A DNA stretch of 64,000 nt from an uncultured Succinivibrio sp. (GTDB lineage: Bacteria > Pseudomonadota > Gammaproteobacteria > Enterobacterales > Succinivibrionaceae). Under the pieces are notes generated by a model. It was given only the letters and a program-made list of their open reading frames with translations, was not told the origin of the DNA and made no database searches. The stretch covers positions 17,271 to 81,270 of the forward strand of contig CAAGLL010000019.1 of NCBI GenBank assembly GCA_900770725.1, written 5' to 3'. Both the position numbers and the translations under genes were made by a program. Of the stretch, positions 31,996 to 40,025 are shown piece after piece. Within the stretch, counting starts at the first letter, position 1, and the number at the start of each line of letters is the position of its first letter.

Positions 31996-33351
31996 ATGAT
32001 CAAAATCAAAAAAGGATTGGATCTGCCTATTGGTGGCAAGCCTAAACAGGCCATCAGCGAAGGACCGGCAGTCAAGACTGTCGGGCTCATGGGCCCTGAT
32101 TACCAGGGCATGCGTCCTTCGATGGCGGTTGAGGCCGGCCAGCAGGTCAAGAAAGGTCAGGTCCTCTTTGAAGACAAGAAAAATCCTGGTGTGCGCTTCA
32201 CCGCTCCTGTGGCAGGCACTGTGAAGGCAGTGACCCGCGGGCTGCGCCGCGTGTTCCAGAATGTTGTCATTCAGGCAGATCCTGACGGTGAGAGCGTGGA
32301 GTTCCGCAAGACTCCTTCGGACAAGCTGTCCTCGCTTTCATCCAAGGACGTCACGGACGAGCTCCTCGAGTCGGGCATGTGGGTCGCCTTCCGCACCCGC
32401 CCGTTCGACAAGAGCCCGAAAGTCGGCACCCTCCCGCACTCCATCTTCGTCACCGCCATGGACACCAACCCCCTGGCCCCTGACGCCAAGGTGGTCATCG
32501 ATGCCGAGGCTGATGCCTTCAAAGACGGCCTGGTGGTCTTAAGCCGCATAGGTGACATTCCCGTCTACGTCTGCAAGGGCGAGAAGGACCTCCCGGTTCC
32601 CGAGGCTTCCAACATCAAGGTCGAGACCTTCGTTGGCCCGCACCCCGCTGGACTTGCCGGCACCCACATCCACTACCTTGATCCGGTCTCCGAGACCAAG
32701 ACGGTGTGGCACATCGGCTACCAGGACGTGATCGCGATCGGCCACCTCTTCACCGAGGGCGAGTACTACAACCGCCGCGTCGTCTCGTTAGGCGGCCCGC
32801 TGGCCAAGAACCCGCGCCTGATCTCCACTGTGCAGGGCGCTTGCGTCGACGAGCTCGTCGGCGGCGAGTATGAGGAGTCCAAGCAGGGCGTCCGCGTCAT
32901 CTCAGGCTCCGTGCTCTACGGCAACAAGGTCGAAGCCCCGTTCAACTTCCTGGGCCGCTTCCACAACGGCATCGCCTTCCTCGAGGAGGGCAACCAGAAC
33001 GAGTTCTTCCTGAAGAACTGGATGGGCATCGGCGCGCACCGCCACTCCGTGACCCGCGCGTTCCTCTCCGGCTTCATCAAGCCGTCCGAGTACACCTTCA
33101 ACACCGCCCTGAACGGCGGCCCGCGCCCGATCCTCCCGATCGGCACCTACGAGAAGGTCATGCCGCAGGACATCGAGGCGACCATGCTCATGCGCGCCAT
33201 CGACATGAACGACACCGATCAGGCTGTCCTTCTGGGCATACTGGAGCTCTCCGAAGAGGATGTGGCCCTGTGCACCTACGTCTGCCCCGGCAAGATCGAC
33301 TACGGTCCGCTGCTGCGCAGAAGCCTGACCAAGATCGAAGTGGAGGGTTAA
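31996..33351 (+). CDS. nqrA: Na+-translocating NADH:quinone reductase subunit A
   Basis: 451 aa from ATG 31996 (MIKIKKGLDLPIGGKP, matching the Vibrio start MITIKKGLDLPI). Peripheral cytoplasmic subunit involved in quinone binding. Seen: EDKKNPGVRFTAPVAGTVKAVTRG, IFVTAMDTNPLAPD, GPHPAGLAGTHIHYLDPV, RVISGSVLYG, MPIGTYEKVMPQDIE-like LPIGTYEKVMPQDIE, and ALCTYVCPGKIDYGPLLR near the end. First of six tightly packed nqr genes. Confidence 0.96.
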   Translation: MIKIKKGLDLPIGGKPKQAISEGPAVKTVGLMGPDYQGMRPSMAVEAGQQVKKGQVLFEDKKNPGVRFTAPVAGTVKAVTRGLRRVFQNVVIQADPDGESVEFRKTPSDKLSSLSSKDVTDELLESGMWVAFRTRPFDKSPKVGTLPHSIFVTAMDTNPLAPDAKVVIDAEADAFKDGLVVLSRIGDIPVYVCKGEKDLPVPEASNIKVETFVGPHPAGLAGTHIHYLDPVSETKTVWHIGYQDVIAIGHLFTEGEYYNRRVVSLGGPLAKNPRLISTVQGACVDELVGGEYEESKQGVRVISGSVLYGNKVEAPFNFLGRFHNGIAFLEEGNQNEFFLKNWMGIGAHRHSVTRAFLSGFIKPSEYTFNTALNGGPRPILPIGTYEKVMPQDIEATMLMRAIDMNDTDQAVLLGILELSEEDVALCTYVCPGKIDYGPLLRRSLTKIEVEG

Positions 33352-33355
33352 AAGA

Positions 33356-34606
33356 GTGCTTAATCTTCTGAAGAAATACTCGCTGCTGTTCACCAAGGGC
33401 GGACTGCTTTCGTGGTTCTACCCGCTCTTCGAGGGAACGTTCACGTTCCTGTACAGCAGCGGCAGGGTCACCACCGGCAGGACCCATGTGCGCGACTTCA
33501 CCGACATGAAGCGCATCATGATCATCGTCTGGCTGGCAGTGTTCCCCGCCATGTTCTGGGGCTGGTACAACGTCGGCAACCAGACCATCAACGCCATCGC
33601 CAGCCTGCCCAACGCAGCTGACGTCGCTGGCGCCTCCTACAGCCTGTTCAGCGCTGACTGGCACTATGCGATCCTCCAGATCCTCGGCGGCAGCCTGGGC
33701 GCTGACGCAGGGTTCTGGAGCCGCTTCATCCTGGGCGCCATCTACTTCCTCCCGATCTACATCGTGGTGTTCGTGGTGGGCGCGTTCTGGGAAGTGCTGT
33801 TCTGCATCGTCCGCAAGCACGAGATCAACGAGGGCTTCTTCGTGACCTCCATCCTGTTTGCGCTGATCGTCCCGCCCACCCTGCCGCTTTGGCAGGCTGC
33901 GCTGGGCATCACCTTCGGCGTGCTGATCGGCAAGGAGATGTTCGGCGGCACCGGGCGCAACTTCATCAACCCGGCTCTCTGCGGCCGCGCGTTCCTGTTC
34001 TTCGCGTACCCTGCCTACATCTCCGGCACCAACTGCTGGGTGCCGGTCGACGGCTTCTCCGGCGCAACCCCGCTGGCCCAGTGGTCGGCAGGCGGCGCTG
34101 AGGCCCTCAAGGATGCCGCAGGCAACACCATCACCTGGATGGACGCCTTCCTGGGCAACATCCCGGGCAGCATCGGCGAAGGCTCGACCCTGATGATCCT
34201 CGTCGGCGCGTTCATCATCCTGGTCACCGGGATCGCCTCCTGGAGGATCATGCTCGGCGTGGTCGTCGGCGCGTTCCTGACCGCCTCGCTGTTCAACGCG
34301 ATCGGCTCTGCGACCAACCCGATGTTCGCGATGCCGTTCCAGTGGCACCTCGTCCTGGGCGGCTTTGCCTTCGGCACCGTCTTCATGGCGACCGACCCTG
34401 TCTCCAGCGCCTTCACCAACCCGGGCAAGTGGGCCTTCGGCCTCCTGATCGGCGTCATGGTGATCCTCATCCGCGTGGTCAACCCCGCGTACCCTGAGGG
34501 CATGATGCTGGCCATCCTGTTCGCTAACTGCTGGGCCCCTCTGTTCGACTACCTGGCAACGAAGCGCAATATCCAGAGGAGACGCATCCGTGTTCAAGCT
34601 GAATAA
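33356..34606 (+). CDS. nqrB: Na+-NQR subunit B
   Basis: 416 aa, GTG start at 33356, 4 bases after nqrA. Polytopic membrane subunit with about ten spans. Carries covalent FMN on the Thr of DGFSGATPLAQWS and binds riboflavin with NqrB/E partners. Sodium-path and quinone-site helices such as GKEMFGGTGRNFINPALCGRAFLFFAYP are conserved. Overlaps nqrC by 17 bases. Confidence 0.96.
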   Translation: MLNLLKKYSLLFTKGGLLSWFYPLFEGTFTFLYSSGRVTTGRTHVRDFTDMKRIMIIVWLAVFPAMFWGWYNVGNQTINAIASLPNAADVAGASYSLFSADWHYAILQILGGSLGADAGFWSRFILGAIYFLPIYIVVFVVGAFWEVLFCIVRKHEINEGFFVTSILFALIVPPTLPLWQAALGITFGVLIGKEMFGGTGRNFINPALCGRAFLFFAYPAYISGTNCWVPVDGFSGATPLAQWSAGGAEALKDAAGNTITWMDAFLGNIPGSIGEGSTLMILVGAFIILVTGIASWRIMLGVVVGAFLTASLFNAIGSATNPMFAMPFQWHLVLGGFAFGTVFMATDPVSSAFTNPGKWAFGLLIGVMVILIRVVNPAYPEGMMLAILFANCWAPLFDYLATKRNIQRRRIRVQAE

Positions 34607-35387
34607 AGACTCCGTACTTGGTACGTTCGTAATCATCATCGGATTCTGCCTGGTCTGCTCCGTGCTGGTCTCCAGCGCCGTGGTGGCCCTCAATCCGTAC
34701 AAGGCCGCCGCCATCGCGAACGACCGCCAGAGCAACATCCTCAAGGTCTCGGGCTTTGACGTGGAGGGCAGCGTCGCCGCCACCTACAAGAAGCACATCG
34801 AGGCGCACCTGCTGGACGTTGACAGCGGCGCTTTGGCTGACAACGGCCTGTCCCAGGAGAAGATCGACGGCTACGACTTCAAGTCGCTGGACAAGAAGCC
34901 GGAGACCTCGGAGGCCATCGCCAAGGATGACGACACCGCCGGGATCAGGACCCGCTCCAAGCTCATGCCGATCTACTTCTCCAAGGATGACCAGGGCAAG
35001 GTTGTCCGCGTGATCCTGCCGTTCTACGGCCAGGGCCTGTGGTCGACCATCTATGGCTATGTCGCAGTCGACCCCAAGGATGGCAACACCATCAAGGGCG
35101 TCACCTTCTACGACCATGGCGAGACCCCGGGCCTGGGCGGCGAGATCGAGAATCCGCGCTGGCAGGCGCTCTGGATTGACAAGCATGTCAACGACCAGTC
35201 CGGCGCCTACAAGTTCGGCATCATGAAGCACGCCGACCACCAGGGCGCTGGCAAGGACTTCCAGGTCGACGCCCTCTCCGGCGCCACCCTGACCAGCCGC
35301 GGCGTTGACGGCTTCTCGCACTACTGGCTCGGCAAGGCCTACCAGCCTTTCCTGAAGAATCTCAGCAAGGGGGAGATCATCAAATGA
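34590..35387 (+). CDS. nqrC: Na+-NQR subunit C
   Basis: 265 aa, GTG start with GGAG upstream. One N-terminal membrane span (VLGTFVIIIGFCLVCSVLVSS) and a periplasmic FMN domain with the flavinylation motif DALSGATLTSRG; FMN is attached to the Thr by an ApbE-type transferase. GYVAVDPKDGNTIKGVTFYDHGETPGLGG is the flavin-binding core. No apbE gene is in this window. Confidence 0.95.
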   Translation: MFKLNKDSVLGTFVIIIGFCLVCSVLVSSAVVALNPYKAAAIANDRQSNILKVSGFDVEGSVAATYKKHIEAHLLDVDSGALADNGLSQEKIDGYDFKSLDKKPETSEAIAKDDDTAGIRTRSKLMPIYFSKDDQGKVVRVILPFYGQGLWSTIYGYVAVDPKDGNTIKGVTFYDHGETPGLGGEIENPRWQALWIDKHVNDQSGAYKFGIMKHADHQGAGKDFQVDALSGATLTSRGVDGFSHYWLGKAYQPFLKNLSKGEIIK

Positions 35388-36049
35388 CTGAAGCTGTGAA
35401 AGCTCCCAGCGCAAAGCAGGCATTCCTGGAGCCGCTCATCGCCAACAACCCGGTGATGATCCAGGTCCTGGGCATCTGCTCTTCGCTTGCGGTCACTTCT
35501 AGCATGAAGACCGCGTTCGTCATGGGCATCGCAGTGACCTGCGTCACCGCGTTCTCCAACCTGGCCGTGTCCTGCGTGCGCAAGCTCATTCCGAGCAGCG
35601 TCCGCATCATCGCCCAGATGACGATCATCGCGTCGCTCGTGATCCTGGTTGACCAGATCCTCAGGGCATTCGCCTACGATCTGTCCAAGCAGCTCTCCGT
35701 GTACGTCGGCCTGATCATCACGAACTGCATCGTGATGGGCCGCACCGAGGGCTACGCCCTCAAGTACCCGCCGCTCCCCTCGTTCATGGACGGCCTCGGC
35801 AACGGCATCGGCTACCTGCTGGTGCTCTGCGTGGTCGGCACCATCCGCGAGATCTTCGGCGCGGGCACCTGGTTCGGCATGACCGTGTTCCAGACCGTCA
35901 ACAACGGCGGCTGGTACGTGCCCTGCGGACTGCTGGTGATGCCGCCTTGCGGCTTCTTCCTGCTCGGATCCCTGATCTGGCTGGTGAAGACCTTCCGCAA
36001 GGATCTCCAGGAGCCCAGGGAGTATGACACCCACAGGGAGGATTACTGA
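35384..36049 (+). CDS. nqrD: Na+-NQR subunit D
   Basis: 221 aa, overlapping nqrC by 4 bases. Six-span RnfE/NqrD-type membrane protein: NNPVMIQVLGICSSLAVTSSMKTAFVMG and IITNCIVMGRTEGYAL are conserved. With NqrE it forms the pseudo-symmetric half-channel that ligates a membrane iron-sulfur centre by two Cys (CSSLAV and the NC in TNCIVMGR). Confidence 0.95.
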   Translation: MTEAVKAPSAKQAFLEPLIANNPVMIQVLGICSSLAVTSSMKTAFVMGIAVTCVTAFSNLAVSCVRKLIPSSVRIIAQMTIIASLVILVDQILRAFAYDLSKQLSVYVGLIITNCIVMGRTEGYALKYPPLPSFMDGLGNGIGYLLVLCVVGTIREIFGAGTWFGMTVFQTVNNGGWYVPCGLLVMPPCGFFLLGSLIWLVKTFRKDLQEPREYDTHREDY

Positions 36050-36051
36050 TA

Positions 36052-36651
36052 ATGTTGCAGCATTACATTTCCCTCTTGGTCCAGAGCATCTTCATCCAGA
36101 ACATGGCCCTGGCCTTCTTCCTGGGCATGTGCACCTTCCTGGCCGTGTCCAAGAAGGTCGCCACTGCCGCAGGCCTCGGATGCGCGGTGATCATGGTCCA
36201 GGTGCTGGCAGTCCCTGCCAACAACCTGATCAACACCTACATCCTCAAGCCCGATGCCCTGGCCCCAGGCCTTGACCTCTCGTTCCTGAGCTTCATCACC
36301 TACATCGGCGTCATCGCCGCAATCGTGCAGGTGCTGGAGATGTTCCTGGACAAGTACGTGCCTTCGCTGTACGCCGCCCTGGGCATCTTCCTGCCGCTCA
36401 TCACCGTCAACTGCGTTATCTTCGCGGGCGTGTCCTTCATGGTCCAGCGCGATTACAACTTCCCAGAGTCGGTGGTCTACGGATTTGGCTCGGGCGCCTC
36501 ATGGGCCCTGGCAATCATCCTGCTGGCCGCAATCCGCGAGCGCCTCAAGTACGCTGACGCGCCTGCCGGCCTGCACGGGCTGCCGTTAACCTTTATCACT
36601 GCGGGACTGATGGCCATCGCCTTCATGTCCTTCTCTGGTATCCAGCTCTAA
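36052..36651 (+). CDS. nqrE: Na+-NQR subunit E
   Basis: 199 aa, six spans, 2 bases after nqrD. Starts MLQHYISLLVQSIFIQNMAL, like Vibrio MEHYISLLVKSIFIENMAL. The conserved GMCTFLAVSKKV and VNCVIFAG (metal-ligand Cys) are present. Works as a pair with NqrD. Confidence 0.95.
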   Translation: MLQHYISLLVQSIFIQNMALAFFLGMCTFLAVSKKVATAAGLGCAVIMVQVLAVPANNLINTYILKPDALAPGLDLSFLSFITYIGVIAAIVQVLEMFLDKYVPSLYAALGIFLPLITVNCVIFAGVSFMVQRDYNFPESVVYGFGSGASWALAIILLAAIRERLKYADAPAGLHGLPLTFITAGLMAIAFMSFSGIQL

Positions 36652-36668
36652 CAGGGGGATAAGGATAC

Positions 36669-37895
36669 ATGGAAACAATCGTAGCCGGCGTGGTGATGTT
36701 CGTAGTCATCATCGCCGTACTCGTTGCCCTGATCGTCATCGCCAAGAAGTTCCTGGTCAAATCGGGAGATGTGACCATCGGCGTCAACGGCGATCCGAAG
36801 CTGGCAATGACTGTCCCGGCCGGCGGCAAGCTGCTGAACACCCTTTCTGACAAGGGCGTGTTCGTCTCCTCCGCCTGCGGCGGACGCGGCGCCTGCGGCC
36901 AGTGCCGCCTCAAGGTGGTCTCCGGCGGCGGCAACGTCGTCCCGGTCGAGTACTCGCACTTCACCAAGCGCGAGATCAAGGAAGGCTGGCGCCTGGCCTG
37001 CCAGGTCGCCGTCAAGAACGACATGAACATCGAGCTCCCGCCTGAGGTGTTCGGCGTCAAGAAGTGGGAGTGCACCGTCATTTCCAACCACAACGTCGCA
37101 ACCTTCATCAAGGAGCTGCGCCTGAAGGTGCCTGATGGCGAGGAAGTTCCGTTCCGCGCCGGCGGCTACATCCAGATCGAGGCCCCTGCGCACACCGTGT
37201 ACTACAAGGACTTCGACATCGAGCCGCAGTTCAAGGGCGCTTTCCTGCACTTCCACTTTGACAAGCTCGTGTCCAAGGTCGATCACCCGACCATCCGCGC
37301 TTACTCGATGGCCAACTACCCGGGCGAGAAGGGCCTGATCATGCTGAACGTGCGCCTCGCGACGCCTCCGTTCTCCAACCCCAGCGCGCCTCCGGGGATC
37401 ATGTCCTCGTACATCTGGAGCCTCAAGCCTGGCGACAAGGTCACGATCTCCGGCCCGTTCGGCTCGTTCTTCGCCAAGGAAGACGATGCCGAGATGGTGT
37501 TCATCGGCGGCGGCGCCGGCATGGCCCCGATGCGCTCGCACATCTTCGACCAGCTCAAGCGCCTGAACACCAAGCGCAAGATCTCGTTCTGGTACGGCGC
37601 CCGCTCCCTGAGCGAAGCGTTCTACATCGACGACTTCAACCAGCTGGCCAAGGAGCACCCGAACTTCACCTGGCACCTGGCGCTGTCCGATCCTCAGCCC
37701 CAGGACCACTGGACCGGCCTGACCGGCTTCATCGCCAACGTGCTCTACGAGCAGTACCTCAAGGCCCACAAGAACCCGGAGGACTGCGAGTACTACATGT
37801 GCGGACCTCCGATGATGACCAAGTCGGCCGTCGACATGCTCCACTCGCTGGGCGTCGAGGACGACTCGATCTTCTTCGACAACTTCGGCGCTTAA
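36669..37895 (+). CDS. nqrF: Na+-NQR subunit F (NADH dehydrogenase)
   Basis: 408 aa. One N-terminal membrane span (VAGVVMFVVIIAVLVALIVIA), a 2Fe-2S ferredoxin domain with Cys ligands in SACGGRGACGQC and RLACQ, then a ferredoxin-reductase module: FAD motif RAYSMANYPGE, NADH-binding GGGAGMAPMRSHIFDQL and the C-terminal MCGPPMM. Takes electrons from NADH into the complex. Ends 20 bases before a strong terminator, which closes the operon. Confidence 0.97.
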   Translation: METIVAGVVMFVVIIAVLVALIVIAKKFLVKSGDVTIGVNGDPKLAMTVPAGGKLLNTLSDKGVFVSSACGGRGACGQCRLKVVSGGGNVVPVEYSHFTKREIKEGWRLACQVAVKNDMNIELPPEVFGVKKWECTVISNHNVATFIKELRLKVPDGEEVPFRAGGYIQIEAPAHTVYYKDFDIEPQFKGAFLHFHFDKLVSKVDHPTIRAYSMANYPGEKGLIMLNVRLATPPFSNPSAPPGIMSSYIWSLKPGDKVTISGPFGSFFAKEDDAEMVFIGGGAGMAPMRSHIFDQLKRLNTKRKISFWYGARSLSEAFYIDDFNQLAKEHPNFTWHLALSDPQPQDHWTGLTGFIANVLYEQYLKAHKNPEDCEYYMCGPPMMTKSAVDMLHSLGVEDDSIFFDNFGA

Positions 37896-37915
37896 AAGCC
37901 GCCTGAGTTGACCTG

Positions 37916-37946
37916 CCCCGGGATGCGGAAGCTCCCGGGGTTTTTT
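37916..37946 (+). terminator. Intrinsic terminator of nqrABCDEF
   Basis: 8-bp stem (37916-37923 with 37933-37940), 9-base loop, followed by six T. Confidence 0.9.
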
Positions 37947-37978
37947 GTGCCCGGAGCTTGTAAATGCCTGCGCTATTT

Positions 37979-38011
37979 CAAACTTAACAGTTTGAGAAAA
38001 AGACAAATATT
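37979..38011 (+). promoter_or_regulatory. Promoter with overlapping palindrome before the exported 12-Cys gene
   Basis: -35 TTAACA (37984-37989), 16-bp spacer, -10 AATATT (38006-38011). A 6-bp inverted repeat (37979-37984 with 37989-37994, 4-base gap), extendable to 9 bp with one mismatch, sits on the -35 like an operator. Regulator unknown. Confidence 0.4.
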
Positions 38012-38101
38012 TTCAAGAAAACGGTGAGCCCGCGCGTTGAAACTCCGTTACTATACGCACTTGGGAATCTAGGCTATAAGAACTACAAAAATAGAAGAAA
38101 A

Positions 38102-39937
38102 ATGCTGAAATTAGCAGGTGGCTTGGCCGCCGCCGCAGCTTTGACATGCGCGGCGGCGCCGATGTGGGAGGCAGGAGAGCTCAAGTACTCTGACGACGAG
38201 GCTGAAGTATCCGCGTTCATCAACACCGAGCGCGACACCCAGGTCCAGGCCGTGCTGTGCGCAAAGAACACCGGCTATTCCTACCGCTTCACGCTGCTGC
38301 TTGCGCATTCGTTCAACAACGACTTCGTGATCCAGGCTGGCGTCAAGTCCGACACCTTGAACTCCAAGGTCTATGCGGAGGTGTCGGGGAACTCGCTGGA
38401 GTTCCAGATAGACCAGGCCCTGATCATCAGCCTGCGCGACAGCCCGATGCTCGAGTTCACCTTCACCAAGCAGGACGCCAAGCTCCTGGGGCTCCCCGAG
38501 AAGCTCTCGGTGCCGATGACCGGCTCCGATCTCACGATGCGCAAGGTCGCCTCCGAGTGCACCGCGCTGTGCCTCACCAAGGACTACTCCTGCGACAAGC
38601 CGCTCATCTCGTCGCTGCTGTGGCCGCAGAGCGGCTTTGCCAAGTATCCGGGCAAGGCTGATCTGGAGACGCTGTGCACCGACTTCCGCGGCGGGCACTT
38701 CGTCTTCAACAACTCCGCAGGCTGCCGCTTCGGCCTTGATCGCTTCTACTCCCGCCAGGGCGTGGGGCCGCTCTCCTTCCTCGACCGGATCTTCAACGCC
38801 AAGGGATCGCACTTTTCCCGCTACACGCAGTTGTGGAACGCCGCCGCCGAGCAGGCCGCAGGCGAGGCGCCTGGCGATGACATCAAGGCCGACGGGCGCG
38901 AGTGGTACCTCTCGCTCTACGCCCTCTCGGGCGGGCGCAAGGTGCGCCAGTATCCGCAGTCGTACTTTGAGATCATGAACCTCGACGGCGATCCGACCAC
39001 CTTCCTCTACGACACCGACAACCGCTACGAGCTCGAGCAGCTCAAGTACACCTCGGTGCTGGCAAGGCGCTATGGCTCCTCCGTCAAGGCCGCGTCCACC
39101 TTCGAGGAGGCGCTCAAGGAGTGGTCGGAGTTCTACCGCGAGTTCTGCGCCTCATTGCCCCAGGTGCGCGAGGCCCAGGCGCTGAGGCCGGTCATCTACC
39201 GCACCATGCTCCTGCGCATCTGGCATCTGGCCGGAATGCCCGCAGGCGTCATCCTCAAGCAGAAGAACGCCTTCAGGCAGGGTATCGGCGGCAAGACCGT
39301 CACCGGCGAGTACCTCGAGTCGGTATGCTCGTTCTTCGACGGGGAGGGCGGCAGCGAGTACTTCTACGCCTCGGACCAGTGCGTGAAGGGCGTGTTTGCA
39401 GACTTAGGCGGCAACGGCTTCAAGACCCTGGGCTTGGACGGCGTGGTCTCCAAGTGGGACGCCTTTGCCAAGGCCTGGCGCGAAAGCACGTTCTTCAACG
39501 ACAGCGTCGATGACGCCGTGGGCACCGCGCCCAGGGCCAAGCTCACGCTCTCGCTGCTCTCGCTCTACAAGATCTACGGCTTCGGCGACTACTTCCTGAT
39601 GCGCCAGTGCATCGCCAGCCGCGATCCGGACATCTGCTCCTACGAGAACTCCCGCTACTACCGCACCTACGAGCAGGAGCTTGCAAACCGCCTCGAGTCC
39701 ATCACCGCCGTCTCGCCCAAGGACGCCTCCGAACTCTCCAAGACCAACGAACTGTGGAAGCAGTACTATGACGCGCTGTGCTCCTATGTGGACACGCTCG
39801 AGCGCTCAGGCCTCATTCCCGCCTGGCGCGCCTCGCTCGTCAAGGGCATGGCTGCGGTGCAGCAGACCAACGCGCTCTTGAACTTGAACTACGATCGCGA
39901 GGAACTCCCGGACGAGTCCTTGGAGAACGTGGACTGA
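38102..39937 (+). CDS. Exported protein of unknown function with 12 cysteines
   Basis: 611 aa from ATG 38102; the ribosome-binding site is weak and an upstream in-frame GTG at 38024 is possible. A Sec signal peptide (MLKLAGGLAAAAALTCAAA) is followed by a mature protein with exactly 12 Cys spread over its length (first in AVLCAKN, last in ALCSYVDT), suggesting disulfides in the periplasm or outside. Rich in Tyr, Phe, Ser and Asp. No membrane span beyond the signal, no catalytic motif I recognise. Single gene between two terminators, 200 bases after nqrF. The region is where some Vibrio-type loci carry apbE; this is not ApbE. Confidence 0.75.
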   Translation: MLKLAGGLAAAAALTCAAAPMWEAGELKYSDDEAEVSAFINTERDTQVQAVLCAKNTGYSYRFTLLLAHSFNNDFVIQAGVKSDTLNSKVYAEVSGNSLEFQIDQALIISLRDSPMLEFTFTKQDAKLLGLPEKLSVPMTGSDLTMRKVASECTALCLTKDYSCDKPLISSLLWPQSGFAKYPGKADLETLCTDFRGGHFVFNNSAGCRFGLDRFYSRQGVGPLSFLDRIFNAKGSHFSRYTQLWNAAAEQAAGEAPGDDIKADGREWYLSLYALSGGRKVRQYPQSYFEIMNLDGDPTTFLYDTDNRYELEQLKYTSVLARRYGSSVKAASTFEEALKEWSEFYREFCASLPQVREAQALRPVIYRTMLLRIWHLAGMPAGVILKQKNAFRQGIGGKTVTGEYLESVCSFFDGEGGSEYFYASDQCVKGVFADLGGNGFKTLGLDGVVSKWDAFAKAWRESTFFNDSVDDAVGTAPRAKLTLSLLSLYKIYGFGDYFLMRQCIASRDPDICSYENSRYYRTYEQELANRLESITAVSPKDASELSKTNELWKQYYDALCSYVDTLERSGLIPAWRASLVKGMAAVQQTNALLNLNYDREELPDESLENVD

Positions 39938-39944
39938 GTTCTGC

Positions 39945-39971
39945 AAGGCCAGGGCAGGATCCCCTGGCCTT
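39945..39971 (+). terminator. Intrinsic terminator after the exported 12-Cys gene
   Basis: Perfect 10-bp stem (39945-39954 with 39962-39971), 7-base loop, and a TTTT ending. Confidence 0.8.
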
Positions 39972-40025
39972 TTCCATCCAACTTGCCATGTCATGCTGGC
40001 ATGGCCTTAAAGCAAAGAGGAAGCC

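Noticed and set aside
33188..34783. 531-codon minus-strand open frame opposite nqrB
   Set aside because: Shadow of nqrB in GC-rich DNA: Asp/Arg/Gly-heavy translation without motifs, while the plus strand encodes a full NqrB.
37984..38101. GTG start at 38024 for the 12-Cys protein
   Set aside because: It would place 26 polar residues before a clear signal peptide.
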